Origin: Epiperipatus broadwayi
Taxonomy: Eukaryota; Onychophora; Udeonychophora; Euonychophora; Peripatidae
NCBI GenBank assembly: GCA_028023455.1
Contig: JAQFVV010000055.1
Coordinates: 5,674,030 to 5,738,029, forward strand
Length of the DNA stretch: 64,000 nt
Direction: 5' to 3'
The translations under genes and the position numbers were made by a program. The notes under the pieces were generated by a model. The model was not told the origin of the DNA, did not search any database, and saw only the letters and a program-made list of their open reading frames with translations. Positions 9,914 to 20,261 of the stretch are shown here, in pieces; position 1 is the first letter of the stretch; the number at the start of each line of letters is the position of its first letter.

Positions 9914-10272
9914 AACAGAGCAAAACTCTCCATACAGTATTGCCACCTGTGCTAAACAGAGTAATCAATGGATGCCAGAAGGCTTGTGCATAAAATCCCT
10001 ATCTAATGCCTACTCATCCAATATCCCCAGACTAGTTTCTGGCTTGTGGCCTTCATCAGTGAGGAGCTTTGGATCTGAGAGCACTGATGAAGGCCACAAG
10101 CCAGAAACTAGTCTGGGGATATTGGATGAGTAGGCATTAGATAGGGATTTTATGCACAAGCCTTCTGGCATCCATTGATTACTCTGTTTAGCACAGGTGG
10201 CAATACTGTATGGAGAGTTTTGCTCTGTTTATCAACAATTAATGTGCTAGTATAGGAAATGTGATCATGTGA
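9914..10272 (+). mobile_element. Retrozyme-like element, copy 4 (perfect 148-bp palindrome)
   Basis: Flanked by the 12-bp duplication TAATTAAAGATA at 9902-9913 and 10273-10284. The arms at 9914-10061 and 10082-10229 are perfect reverse complements around a 20-nt loop, followed by the family 3' tail 10230-10272 ending GATCATGTGA. The left arm carries an intact - strand hammerhead; the right arm has CTGATGA to the cleavage site but lacks the 5' strand of helix I. Perfect arms and duplication mean a young insertion. Confidence 0.9.
10016..10074 (-). ncRNA. Hammerhead ribozyme (type I), intact consensus copy
   Basis: On the - strand: AUCCAA-AGC-UCCUCA as helix I 5' strand with an internal loop, CUGAUGA, stem II GGC-CACAA-GCC (flanked by an A.A mismatch), GAAA, C-UA-G as tiny helix III, U, C as cleavage nucleotide, then UGGGGA-UA-UUGGAU pairing back to helix I (6 + 6 bp with one G.U). 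All invariant hammerhead residues are present. Cleavage is predicted between 10030 and 10029. Confidence 0.8.
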
Positions 10273-10285
10273 TAATTAAAGATAA

Positions 10286-10320
10286 GTAATATATATATTA
10301 TATATATATATATATATATT
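10286..10320. repeat. (TA)n microsatellite
   Basis: Imperfect TA dinucleotide run immediately after the target-site duplication of the preceding element. Confidence 0.8.
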
Positions 10321-10689
10321 AAGGCTATAACCTTAAGACTATGCACCTAAATACAACAGCAGGGATCTTTACAAATCTTAACACAAGATTAATGACTTTA
10401 AAAGACAAGAGCTGCCTCTTATCTTTGACCTAATTTCTAATTATATAGGTGAATCTAAAGCATTTTGATTTGTAATTAAATAAAATTTTATTTAATTGAT
10501 TGGATATAAGATAATTTTAGTCAATTTTATTTATTTAATAAAGTTGGAAGATCACTTGATTTTATTCATCATCAGTTAAGATAATAAGATTGCTTAGTTT
10601 CATTTTAACAGAAAGTTAAGAACAGTCGTATTGGTGTGATATTTTGGGTAACTATAAAATACCTTTCATGATATCATGAGTACCACCCT
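10321..10689. other. Gap, nothing recognised
   Basis: A+T-rich sequence between a TA microsatellite and the tandem array. No open frame or repeat seen. Confidence 0.5.
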
Positions 10690-12005
10690 AGTGAACTGTT
10701 AAATTTAAGAATTTTTCATGTTCAATCTTAATGTAAAATGTATAGTTAATATTTTAATGCAAGTGTATTGTCTATATTAAACAATGTAAATAGAAGGGAT
10801 TTGAATTCAGACTTTCAAGTTCATTGCAGCTATCCACCCCATCTTATACAACTGATATACATGCCCACAAATATGTGAAAAAGATAAATGATCTCCAATA
10901 TTCATATGTCATGCTGAACCAGCACTCATCAGTTGGTGCAGATCATCATCTCTCACATATACATATGATCAGTATTGAGTTTTATATTAAGATAGCAAAT
11001 CTTCTAACTTTAATGGACAGGCTTCAAACTACTCCAATCCACAACTCTTCACCCTTCCATTTAGTTAAAAATCTGATGATGGAACACTCAGGGTCTTTGT
11101 TGATGCCAATCTTATTATCATACCCACATTGACATTAAGTCACTCTAACCGCTCACATATATTGATCTTAATATGTCCATTTAAATATATAGAAGAGGGA
11201 TGGACAAAATACAGGCCGAAAATGTAATATTTAAATGCAAGTACAGTATATTGTTTATATTGAACTTAAATATAATTAGAAGGGATTTGAACTCAGACTT
11301 TCTAACTTGCTACAGCTATCCAATTTATCTTATACACAACTGATACACATGATCATATACATGTGAAAAATATTAATGATCTCCAATATAAGTATTTCAT
11401 GCTGAACCATAACTCATCAGTTGATTTAGATCATCATTTTCCACACATAATCAGTACTCAGTTTTAAATTAAGATAGCAAATCTTCAACTTTAATGGACA
11501 GGTATTACTCTTCTCACCCTCCAATTCTTCAGTGATACATACCATTAAAAATCTGATGATGGAATGCACAAAGTATTTGTTGATGCCAATGTTATTGTCA
11601 CACCCATGTTGACTTTAAATAACTCTAGCCCCTCACATATAGAATTTTAATATGATTATTTATATACATAGAAGATGGATGGACAAAATAACAGGCTGGA
11701 TATGTAATATTCAAATACAAGCATAGTATCTATACTAACTGAAGTTAGTTAGTAAAAGGGATTTGAACTCAGACTTTCTAGCCTACTACAGCTATTTATT
11801 CCATCTTATCAACTGATACACATGACCATTATGTATGGAAAAAGATAAACGATCTCCAATATGCATATTTCATGCTGAACTAGCATTTATCAATTGGTCC
11901 AAATCATCATCTCCCACACATGCATGTAATCAGTACTTTCTTTTATATTGAGATAGCAAATCTTCAAACTTTAATGTACAGACCCTCCAACACTTCAGCC
12001 ATCCA
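10690..12005 (-). repeat. Tandem array of a ~480-bp SINE-like unit (three diverged copies)
   Basis: GGGATTTGAAYTCAGACTTT recurs near 10798, 11284 and 11760, so the period is about 480 bp. All three units share ordered blocks, such as GATCTCCAATAT, GCTGAACCAG and TTTAATGGACAG. Read on the - strand, GAGTTCAAATCCC resembles a Pol III B box, and a TCAGTTGTATAAGATGG block upstream resembles a tRNA D-arm. A tRNA-related SINE origin is therefore possible, although SINEs are not usually tandem. Dispersed units occur at 18680-19140 (+ sense as here) and 20890-21140 (inverted). Unit ages differ; no coding. Confidence 0.65.
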
Positions 12006-12128
12006 TATTTCAATTTAATGTTGTACATTGTATTTTAAATTATATGGATTGTTTTATTTGATTTCTATTCCATACTAACATATTTATTTTAGTTTTATAT
12101 TTTGTGTTTTCTTTTTTTTTATTGATTG

Positions 12129-12260
12129 CACTAATTTATTATATATTTATTTATTTTATTCATCATTATATCATAGTTCTGAGGAAGACCGTAGGATAGT
12201 CAAAATGTCAGATTGTATGTATATATAATACAATCTTTTTTTCTATCAAGTGTTAATACC
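12129..12260 (+). repeat. Hammerhead-like terminal-repeat fragment
   Basis: Matches the right arm of the palindrome at 15011-15239 (CATTATATCATAG, then a CTGAGGA...GACC...TAGTC...AAAATGTC core at about 12179-12209). The hammerhead GAAA is AAAA and the stem is imperfect, so this is a decayed copy of a PLE-type terminal repeat. Flanks are low-complexity TTTATT. Confidence 0.5.
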
Positions 12261-12562
12261 TAAGTACTGATAAGGAGTAATTTCCTGAATTTCAAAAATG
12301 TATTCTTCCCTGCAGGGGCTTAACATTTGGGTTCAAATCTCCCTTTAACAATTAAGAATTGTGACTTCTAAAATGTAATCAATAATAAAGGTTCAATTAA
12401 TCCTTTGATGTTATTTTGTCTTTCTGTTTTTATTTTCTTATTTAATTAAATTTGTATGACATTTCATCATAAGGTTTTTTCATGCAATATCAATACCTCT
12501 ATGTTAATAAATGATGCATAAGAAGAGATAACTGTTATTTTCTTGCTAATTATTGTCTTGTG
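12261..12562. other. Gap, nothing recognised
   Basis: A+T-rich sequence with no open frame, no repeat recognised from elsewhere in the window and no RNA gene. Confidence 0.45.
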
Positions 12563-12683
12563 CTGGGTTAGAGAGTATTTTAAAATATTTATTGTTTAGT
12601 TGTTCTGGGTTAGAGAGTATTTTAAAATATTTATTGTTCAGTTGTTCTGGGTTAGAGAGTATTTTAAAATATTTATTGTTCAG
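12563..12683. repeat. 42-bp minisatellite, 2.9 copies
   Basis: Units start CTGGGTTAGAGAGTATTTTA at 12563, 12605 and 12647. The copies are almost identical, differing at about one position (TTTAG versus TTCAG), which indicates recent slippage or unequal exchange. Confidence 0.9.
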
Positions 12684-13138
12684 TGATATGAGTCTTAATC
12701 TCGGATATTATTTATATTAAAGTATTAGAAGTATTCTTTATATATATAATTCAACTTGATATATATATATAAGACAATACATACATATGTAAGTTTATTA
12801 AAACATTGTATAATAAAAAGAATAACATAACATAATGAAACAAATACATTAAAAAATTTCATTTAAGATTGCTCTATAAATTTTAAAATAAAGTTCAAAA
12901 AACCAATCCAATTTTTTTTTCTGGATGTAAATGTGATACTAATAGACCCATTATTGCAAAATCACATTTTCATTGGAGTAGATATGCTAAATCAATATCT
13001 TATAATTATCTGAATATGTATAGTCTTAATTATATTTAGATGATTATATAAGTATAATAAAATGTGTATTCATAAAGAGATATATAAAATTTGTAAAACT
13101 TGGTATATGCTTAGTATGATAAGTTACAAAACAAAAGC
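12684..13138. other. Gap, nothing recognised
   Basis: A+T-rich, with short TA runs near 12760. No gene or recognised repeat. Confidence 0.5.
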
Positions 13139-14515
13139 GTAAGCTTGTGGTTAAGACCTGTAGAGGTCTCTATCTTCACATTTTCAAGCACACACTCTTG
13201 AGGTTTATTGCCTTAGTAAATATTATTTACGTAATCAATGTGCGTTAAATAAATGTATAATTAAAACAAAGTTATATACTTTGTAACCTTGCTTAAAATT
13301 TAATTAAAGTTGAAACATATAAAAAAGAAAAAAACAAGACAGCAACAAAAAACAAGAACTAATTAAGATTAATGATAAGTTTAATCAAGATTAAATTCAT
13401 TCAAACAAGATATAATTATAGGTAATTAAAAAATTAAAAAAAGCAAAAACCAATTAGTAATAAATCATTAAAAAATGAAAAACAGGATTTAAGATAAGAA
13501 TAGAAGCAAGCAAGGCTTTTTGGGAAGGATTAGACTTTGCTTGGGAAAATGCTATAAAAAAAAGAAGGAAAACGATGATTGTGGAAAGCCAACATATCCA
13601 CCACCTATATTTTATTGCTTGAAAAGAATTCAATTCTCACTGCTATTGTCTGAGAAGACCACTGTCATAGTATTTGTCAGTAGAAATACAAGGTCAGCTA
13701 GAATGGCAACAATTTTTGCTGTAAAAAGAACAAATATGATTTGCTAAGCCCACTCCAAAATATCCCACTCAGTGCTCAAGTGATGTAACCTTTCCAAATT
13801 AAAAAAACACCTAAAAGAACCCAAGAAATGGAGAAATTGCTGAAATCTAATTTTCTTATTTATAGGAGAACTGTTTTCAATAGCCTGCACTAATATTGCT
13901 CACGCTTAAACAACCAACTAATCGGATCAAATAAAACAGTCTATACAGAATCAAACAACAGAAACATTATCATATTTCATACCTGAACTTATCCACTAAT
14001 GGTAAAATTATTAAACTTGCTAGAGAAACTGTGGTAAGAATTTAAAGTTATGTGTACATATAAGAGGCCTTCTTAAAATAGTTAGCATAAAATAACTTTT
14101 AATATTTCATAAGTGTTACTAAAATTATTAAATAATATTTACTAAGGCAATAAATCTAAAGTTTGTGCCATTAAAAATGCAAAGGTAGGGACCTCTACAG
14201 GTCTTAACCACAAGCTTACACATTGGAAGAAAAGAGGGGAACCCTTCTTTACTTCAACCTACTTTCTATATAAATAAGTGAAGCTGAAGCAGTTAGATCT
14301 GAGAGCATGAAGCTATTCAATACTTCACTAATTAAGCCCACAATTCCTATTATACATTAGTACTCACGAAATCTTTCAATTTACAACGAGTCAATGGAAA
14401 GATCTTATAGTTAGAAATCTATTATGATAATTTAAAGTTGTAATTATAAATTTATTTAATGCACATTGATTACATAAGTAATATTTACTAAGGCAATAAA
14501 CCTAAAGCTTGAAAT
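13139..14515. repeat. Inverted repeat cluster with a perfect 30-bp core
   Basis: GTAAGCTTGTGGTTAAGACC continues to 13168 and is matched perfectly in reverse at 14190-14219. The adjoining block GGTTTATTGCCTTAGTAAAT (13203 on) recurs in reverse at about 14129-14156 and again at 14461-14503, where ATTGATTACATAAGTAATAT extends the match. At least three partial units of one dispersed repeat are therefore present. TGGTTAAGACC resembles a Pol III A box, so a SINE is possible but unproven. The interior includes the short frame at 13520-13747. Confidence 0.7.
13520..13747 (+). pseudogene. Unrecognised short reading frame inside the repeat cluster
   Basis: 75 codons, Lys- and Cys-containing (GRIRLCLGKCYKKKKENDD ... 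SRNTRSARMATIFAVKRTN). The composition is less A+T-driven than random frames nearby and the downstream frame continues with similar character. It is more like a remnant of a mobile-element protein than a host gene. I do not recognise the family, and function is unknown. Confidence 0.25.
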
Positions 14516-15010
14516 GGATGTAAAATGAATGATTTAATATACATTCACACTCTTATTCCAAGACATTTAAGATTGGCCTATATAAGTGCATTTAGGTTTG
14601 AAAATAAGATGGTCACTCTTATTTTCCTAAAGTCTTTATCTTGTGCTTGGAACAAGAGTATCCTCACATTTCACATCACTGATTTAATATTATAGTACAA
14701 TGCAAGTAGGAGAATTATTATCTTCTAAATAAAATTATGTTTTTAATACCTATAATTTTTTTGAATGTGATTTCTTGTTTTTTTTTTTCATTTATCATTA
14801 ATAATTTTTTTAAATATAACATAAACATTTAAAACCTAAAGCTAAACTAGTCAATTAAATAATCAAAATTACTATAAATTCAAAACTAAATCAAACTAAC
14901 CAAGGAAAGTAAACTCTAAAACACAACCATTGTCTGATTTAATTTGAATTTGGAGTAATTTTGATTATAACATAAACAGATATATTAATTGCATATGTCT
15001 GTATATTTAC
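14516..15010. other. Gap, nothing recognised
   Basis: A+T-rich with poly-T tracts. No gene, RNA or repeat recognised. Confidence 0.45.
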
Positions 15011-15239
15011 AATTTATCCAAACCACTTCAAATACTTTTTAGCAAAACTCTTTATTTATACATATATACATACACCTACATTTCGACTGTCCTGCAGTCT
15101 TCTTCAGAGCTATGATATAATTTTCTTCATTATATCATAGCTCTGAAGAAGACTGCAGGACAGTCAAAATGTACGGGTGTGTATATATGTACAAATAAGG
15201 AGTTTTGCTAAAAAGTGTTTGAAGTGGTTTGGATAAATT
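15011..15239. repeat. 110-bp-arm palindrome with hammerhead-like cores on both strands
   Basis: Arms at 15011-15120 and 15130-15239 surround a 9-bp spacer. The left arm on the - strand reads CTGAAGA, A, GACTG, CAGGA, CAGTC, GAAAT: CUGANGA, a 5-bp stem II and GAAA. The right arm carries the same with AAAAT. The same element is seen singly at 12129-12260 and in spirit at 7019-7047. It looks like a terminal-repeat remnant of a PLE in a head-to-head pair. No cleavage site could be assigned. Confidence 0.7.
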
Positions 15240-16139
15240 ATATTTATAAGATATTACAGCAAAATAAAGAAAAAGTGTGATTTTGGTAATATGTCTGTAT
15301 ATTTGTGACATTTAGAGTTAATCATCAATATTTTCGATTTATTATTTTAAAAATCAATTGATATTGTTTATAGATCATTTATTCTTTCTTAAATGCTATA
15401 TCTTGTATGGGCACTGAAAAGTATTCATTTATTATTTAACACTCATTAAAGTGCATGTACATTAGCTGTAAAAGGCTGATATTTAGTGAATGAAAATATT
15501 GTTATTTAACTTAATTAGTTATCTATGCTTCATTATCTCAATAACCTCATCTCCAATATGTACTTAATAGTCCTACAATGATTTGGAGCATCCATGCCTG
15601 AACTAAGCAATGCAGGTTTGTCTCTATGAGAACTGTGATGATGAAACCAGAGGGTAACAGATTCATATAATCTTTCATAGAAGAAAGAAATGCCCTGAAT
15701 GTGGGTTAGTGACGTTCAAACCTCATACATTCAAATATCCATATAAATAAATGTCGAGACCCGCTGAAATAAGATTTGTGGTATGGTGACTAAGAAATAT
15801 AACCAGTGTACCTTATGTAAGTATTTATATAAGGGGCAGTAGATTTGATCATCATCATCAAGATCCATTTTTAATTATATGTTATTAATTGAAATTCAAG
15901 AGTTGATTAATCTTTGGATAAAACTGATGAGATACATATTGTTTTAGAATAATTTATTTATACACATTTATACACTGGAAGCATTATCTCTGTTTTAGTA
16001 ATCTTAGGATAAATTAGTCTATGTTAGTGAGATCTAATATTAGGAAAATGATGTAAGCAGGAAATAGTGTGCCAGAAAGAGTAGAGCTCTGAGCATAAAG
16101 GTCAGGAAAAGTAAGAGATACAAGATTCAGAATGTCAGG
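15240..16139. other. Gap with one LINE-tail-like motif
   Basis: Mostly unrecognised A+T-rich sequence. At 15849-15863 a short ATCATCATCATCAAG run resembles the (ATC)n tails of RTE elements in this window, so part of this region may be an old LINE or SINE end. Confidence 0.4.
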
Positions 16140-16990
16140 TTATGCAAAAGTCACATAGATGCAATTATAAAATAGATGGAGAAAATAAGAAAATAATGAA
16201 AACAAGGAGAGAATAATAAAAGAAAACAAAGAAAATAATGAAAACAGAGAAAAAATAATAAAGGAAATGTTAAAAAAAATAAAGGTCAACAAGCAATGGT
16301 GACAGCATTAAAAAAAAGCAAAAGAAGAAATGAAGATTGAAAACGAAGCTATATTAGAAGTCATAATAAAAAAAGTAGGAAGAATTTTTTTGTTAAATAA
16401 TAGAAAATATACAAAAAGGGCAAATACAACAAAAAGAGAAACTTGAAGATTCAAATGCTTAAAAAAAACAATACAAAACGAATAGAACAAAAGGCAAAAT
16501 AAAGAGTTAGAAATGTTCAACAAGAAACTAACAAGAAGATAAAAAAAATTAAAAGAGGCCAACAAGAACTCATGAAGAAATTATTTATTGACTGGAAAAG
16601 ATGGAGGCTGATCATAGAGAACTGGAAAAAAAACCAAAGACACAATAAGTTTGGAAGTATGTAAATTAGTAAATAGGATTTAAATAATAGCAAATCTCAT
16701 AGGAGGAAATCAAACTGAATTTTAAAAAAAATATTAAAAAAAGATCAAACTCTAGACTCATAATGCGATACATAGTACAGTGAATGAATCCCTAAAAATA
16801 AGAATATTTAGAAGGCAAGTTGGTAATGTATCCATCCATAGATGATTTCAGTAGCCTAGAAAGATATTTAATTTAAATCTAATGTCGAAGAAAGTAAAAT
16901 AATTATAAGAGGTGGAGATTTTGTAAGAAAAGTTTTTTTAAAAAAATTTTTAAAAAGATTTATAAAGAAAGAATTTTAACCTATAGGAAT
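16140..16990 (+). pseudogene. A-rich degraded LINE remnant (probable)
   Basis: Strongly purine-rich on the + strand, with short Lys/Glu-rich coiled-coil-like readings (for example NREKIIKEMLKKIK and LMKKLFIDWKRWRLI) and an IIIRGGDF phrase near 16910 that resembles the endonuclease motif of non-LTR retrotransposons. All frames are heavily interrupted. The assignment rests on composition and one weak motif. Confidence 0.35.
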
Positions 16991-17464
16991 TAATTTTGTC
17001 ATCTGATGCGTGAATGTTTGTAATTTTTTAATGACAATTCTGGAAGTAGCCATTTTGCTATACTTTCTGGTAAAAACCAGTCTGCTGGTTGAAATATTAC
17101 AGCAGCTTTATAGAGAAGTAATTGTGTGCTTTTTTTCTTTTATTAGTATATATTTATTGATTCAGAATGCTAGGTTAGTTTATGTCTGTGATTTATTGTA
17201 CAGATAATAAAGGTTCTGACTAAATAATTTGCCATCTTATTAACATGTCAAAAATTCTTTGAAGTAAAATTGCTGCAGACTGAAGCAAAACAAAACATGT
17301 TTGTCTAATTACTATGATTAGCAATGCTTAGTGCTTCCAAAGTGACATATCAGATAAAAGTAGAAAACAGTGGACTTCTTTTAAATTTGCATAATCATTA
17401 CATATGTTTGTGTATACATGTCGATATAAAACATAAATATAAAAATCAAATATGTAATCATTTT
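16991..17464. other. Gap, nothing recognised
   Basis: No gene or recognised repeat. Short frames at 17010-17207 and 17324-17531 look random: low complexity, with overlapping frames on both strands. Confidence 0.45.
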
Positions 17465-18073
17465 CAGCCATTATCGATCTATTGCAGATTGAAGGATTAT
17501 CTCCAATTTTAATCCAGATTTTCTCATTCATAGTTTCTCCAAATCATACCAACAAATTTTCTTATTTTATCCATATATTACATTTGTAGTCTTTTTCTAT
17601 GTCTTTTACAATCTTTTGGGATTCATTTTAATCTGTTAATTCTTTCGATGACGTCAATGAGATTTGTCTTTCACCCAAATACTTCACTTTTGATTCCTTT
17701 ATCTTACTGATAACATATATATCTCCATATTTCTCTGAGTAAATATGTTCTAATGTTCTGTTAAATATCCAATTATCAGATCCATAAATAAGAAACAGTA
17801 AAACACATCTATTTAAAGCCTTTCTTTTCAAACACCTAGTCTTATTTATTTAAAATTATATTATTTCTGTCAAAAGCATACCTTCCAAGTTCATTTCTCT
17901 GATTAATTTCATTCACTATGTTTCCCCCGTTAATAATCTGACTAAAGTATTTGTAGTTGTTAATTTTTCATGATTATTAATTAGTCTTTGCTTTCTTCAG
18001 AAAAAAATCATTAAACATTACTTTAAACTTTTTAGTCTTTATTTTTTAGTCCCACTTTCTTACTTTCATCTGA

Positions 18074-18454
18074 ACATCACATGATCACCATCTTTATACT
18101 ATCACATAATTGTTGTAAACAAAGGCAAAACTCTCCATACAGTAGCGCCACCCTGTGGCAAACAGAGTAATCAATGGATGCTGGAAGGCTTGTGCATAAA
18201 ATCCCTATTTAGTGCCTACTCATCCATTATCCCCAGACTAGTTTCTGGCTGGAGGGTTGTATTAGATCCTAAGATCTAGGTGCAGTGCTCTCAGATCCAA
18301 GGCTCCTCACTGATGACGGCCACAAGCCAGAAACTAATCTGGGGATATTGGATGAGTAGGCACTAGATAGGGATTTTATGCACAAGCCTTCTGGCATCCA
18401 TTGATTACTCTGTTTGGCATAGAGTGGCGCTACTGTATGGAGTTTTGCCTTTGT
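18074..18454 (-). mobile_element. Retrozyme-like element, copy 5, inserted in RTE LINE
   Basis: Flanked by TTACTTTCATCTGA at 18060-18073 and 18455-18468 (14 bp), in the middle of an RTE fragment. It runs on the - strand by its ACATCACATGATCAC terminus at the left. The antisense arm breaks at TTTCTGGCT and joins a sense segment starting GGAGGGTTGTATTAGATCC, a junction different from the other copies. Confidence 0.88.
18295..18353 (+). ncRNA. Hammerhead ribozyme (type I), near-consensus
   Basis: AUCCAA-GGC-UCCUCA, CUGAUGA, stem II GGC-CACAA-GCC, GAAAC-UA-AUC, UGGGGA-UA-UUGGAU. Core and helix I are intact. Helix III has a C opposite A, because the triplet is AUC instead of GUC. Confidence 0.7.
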
Positions 18455-18664
18455 TTACTTTCATCTGATAACTCTTATAAAATTTCCTGATGCTTATTAC
18501 TTTCATAATTACCATACATGCAAAATCTCACCTTAAATAATCTCCTTTAGTTTCCCAATTTAATCCACAAAATACTTCTTGTAAAACTACTGCAAAAAGT
18601 TTTGAAAATATAGAATTATTCTGTTGAATATTCTTCAAAAGTTTAATCCTCAGTGTTAACCTAC

Positions 18665-18677
18665 AGCGCTATATATA
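18665..18677. repeat. (TA)n run
   Basis: Short TA microsatellite at the boundary of the next repeat unit. Confidence 0.7.
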
Positions 18678-18679
18678 TA

Positions 18680-19145
18680 TATATATTTGAATTCAGACTT
18701 TCAAGTTCCCTACACCTATACACTCCATCTTATCCAATCGATATACATGACCACATACATGTGAAAAAGATAAACGATCTCCAATATACATATTTTGTGC
18801 TGAACCAGTGCTCATCCGTTGGTCCAGATCACCATATCCCACATATACATACAATCAGTGCTCCATTTATATTAAGATAGCAAATTTTCAAATTTTAATA
18901 GACAAGCTTCAATCTTCCTGACCCTCCAATTCTTCAGCCATCCATATTATTGAAAATCCATTGATGAAGCACTCAAAGCCTTGTCGATGCCAATATTATT
19001 GTCTTACCCATGATGACTTTAAACCACTCTGATCCCTCATATATAAGACCTTAATTTATGTCCATTCAAATACACAGAAGAGGGATGAGCAGAATACAGA
19101 CTGAATAGGTAATGTTCAAATATAAGTATATTGTCTATACTCAAG
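18680..19145 (-). repeat. Dispersed ~480-bp SINE-like unit
   Basis: Same ordered blocks as the array at 10690-12005: TTTGAATTCAGACTTTCAAG, GATCTCCAATATACATATT, GCTGAACCAG, AAGATAGCAAAT, then AGAAGAGGGATG near the end. It is a single unit here, which supports a dispersed element rather than a strict satellite. Confidence 0.7.
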
Positions 19146-19165
19146 GCTTTAATAAGTTTATAAAT

Positions 19166-19408
19166 GCAAATGGTAACAATCAAGCTTTAAGCTCTCAACA
19201 ATCTCAACCTGTAGTCAAGGCAACCTCATTAAATAATAGATAGTACCATCTTTATCTATGATCCTATATATTTATATGGTCAGTGATAATCTTTAGTCGA
19301 TATAAATATATGAAACCGTAGATAAAGATGGTACTACCTTTATTGTTTAAGAAGGTTGGTTGGCTTGACTATAGGTTGAGATTGTTGATAGCTTAAGAAT
19401 TGATTGTT
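19166..19408. repeat. Fold-back element F1, copy 1
   Basis: The arms contain CAACAATCTCAACCTGTAGT (left) and its reverse complement with one change (right), and continue inward through an ATCTTTATCTATG block paired with its reverse complement. The centre is about 60 nt. A second copy of the same fold-back lies at 50528-50744. No coding; MITE-like. Confidence 0.75.
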
Positions 19409-19550
19409 ATTATATGTAACTGTAGCCAACCACAATACTGATAACCTCATCACATGATCACCATTGGTTATGCTTACCCAAACTGTTACAACAAAAGCAA
19501 ACTTTATACAGCAGTGTGACTCAGTGCAAAGCTTAGTATTCAATTGATGA

Positions 19551-20063
19551 TGAGAGACTGCACATGACGAGTTAACATTGGGTTTGAGTTAATCGTGGCA
19601 TTAGATTTTCAGATTTACTGAGATCGAACTGAAACTGCCAATGGTTAAAAAGGGGAAGAAAATAAATGAAGAGGAGTAAGATAAAAGAAAAAAATGTTAA
19701 AATGTTTTAGATGAAAATCAAATTAATCTGATTAAAAAAAAATAGTGTTAAAATGGCCGAAAAAGGAGGCTCAGATAGAGAAAAATGCCTAAATGAAGGA
19801 GCAAAAATTAAGCAAACAATAAGAAAAGTGAGTAATAAGCTTATGGAATGTGAAGATCAGTCAAATTTAAGTAATAATGTTGAAGTAATTAATAATGCCA
19901 ATTGGGAAATTACGGACAGATGGGAAAAAAAGAAAAAATGGACAACAACAAAAATGTAAATAATTTCAATCAGCTGTTGGAAAATCAAAATCATGGTATT
20001 AAACAAACTGAAAAGAATGTAAATGAGAAAGAAAATAAAAAAAGATGAAAAGCAAAAAGTGGA
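19551..20063 (+). mobile_element. 513-bp nested insertion with 16-bp target-site duplication (LINE 5'-like)
   Basis: AGTATTCAATTGATGA occurs at 19535-19550 and 20064-20079. The insert is purine-rich and encodes a short hydrophilic frame at 19753-19959 (68 codons, MAEKGGSDREKCLNEGAKI at its start), preceded by other Lys/Glu-rich readings. This resembles the charged ORF1 start of LINEs, but there is no decisive motif. It could be a 3'-truncated LINE or an unrelated retrocopy; there is no poly(A). Confidence 0.6.
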
Positions 20064-20261
20064 AGTATTCAATTGATGAAAAAAGGTTTGTGCATAAAAT
20101 CCATATCTAATCCCTATTCATCTAATATCTAGTTTCTAACTTGGATTGAAAACATTGTTGTGTTTCATCTTGGGTTCATAGTTTTACAGTTAGATAAATA
20201 GGTAAAAGGTGGTTTCTGGAAAGTTGCATTGGATCCTAAGATCTAGGTGCAGTGCTCTCTG

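Larger units (their letters stand above)
17465..18625 (-). mobile_element. RTE-type LINE fragment A, interrupted by retrozyme copy 5
   Basis: Begins with the family 3' end (CAGCCATTATCGATCTATTGCAG, matching CCATTATCAATCCACTGCAGG elsewhere here) and runs backward through the reverse transcriptase C-terminal part, matching 59600-60110 at lower identity (YGSDNWIFNR, KVKYLGERQIS). It is interrupted at 18074-18454, with coding-strand sequence continuing on both sides (ACTTTCATCTGATAACT). Many stops; dead copy. Confidence 0.75.

Noticed and set aside
11073-11100. CTGATGA in the ~480-bp repeat as a third hammerhead family
   Set aside because: No GAAA box and no stem II follows; the motif alone is expected by chance.
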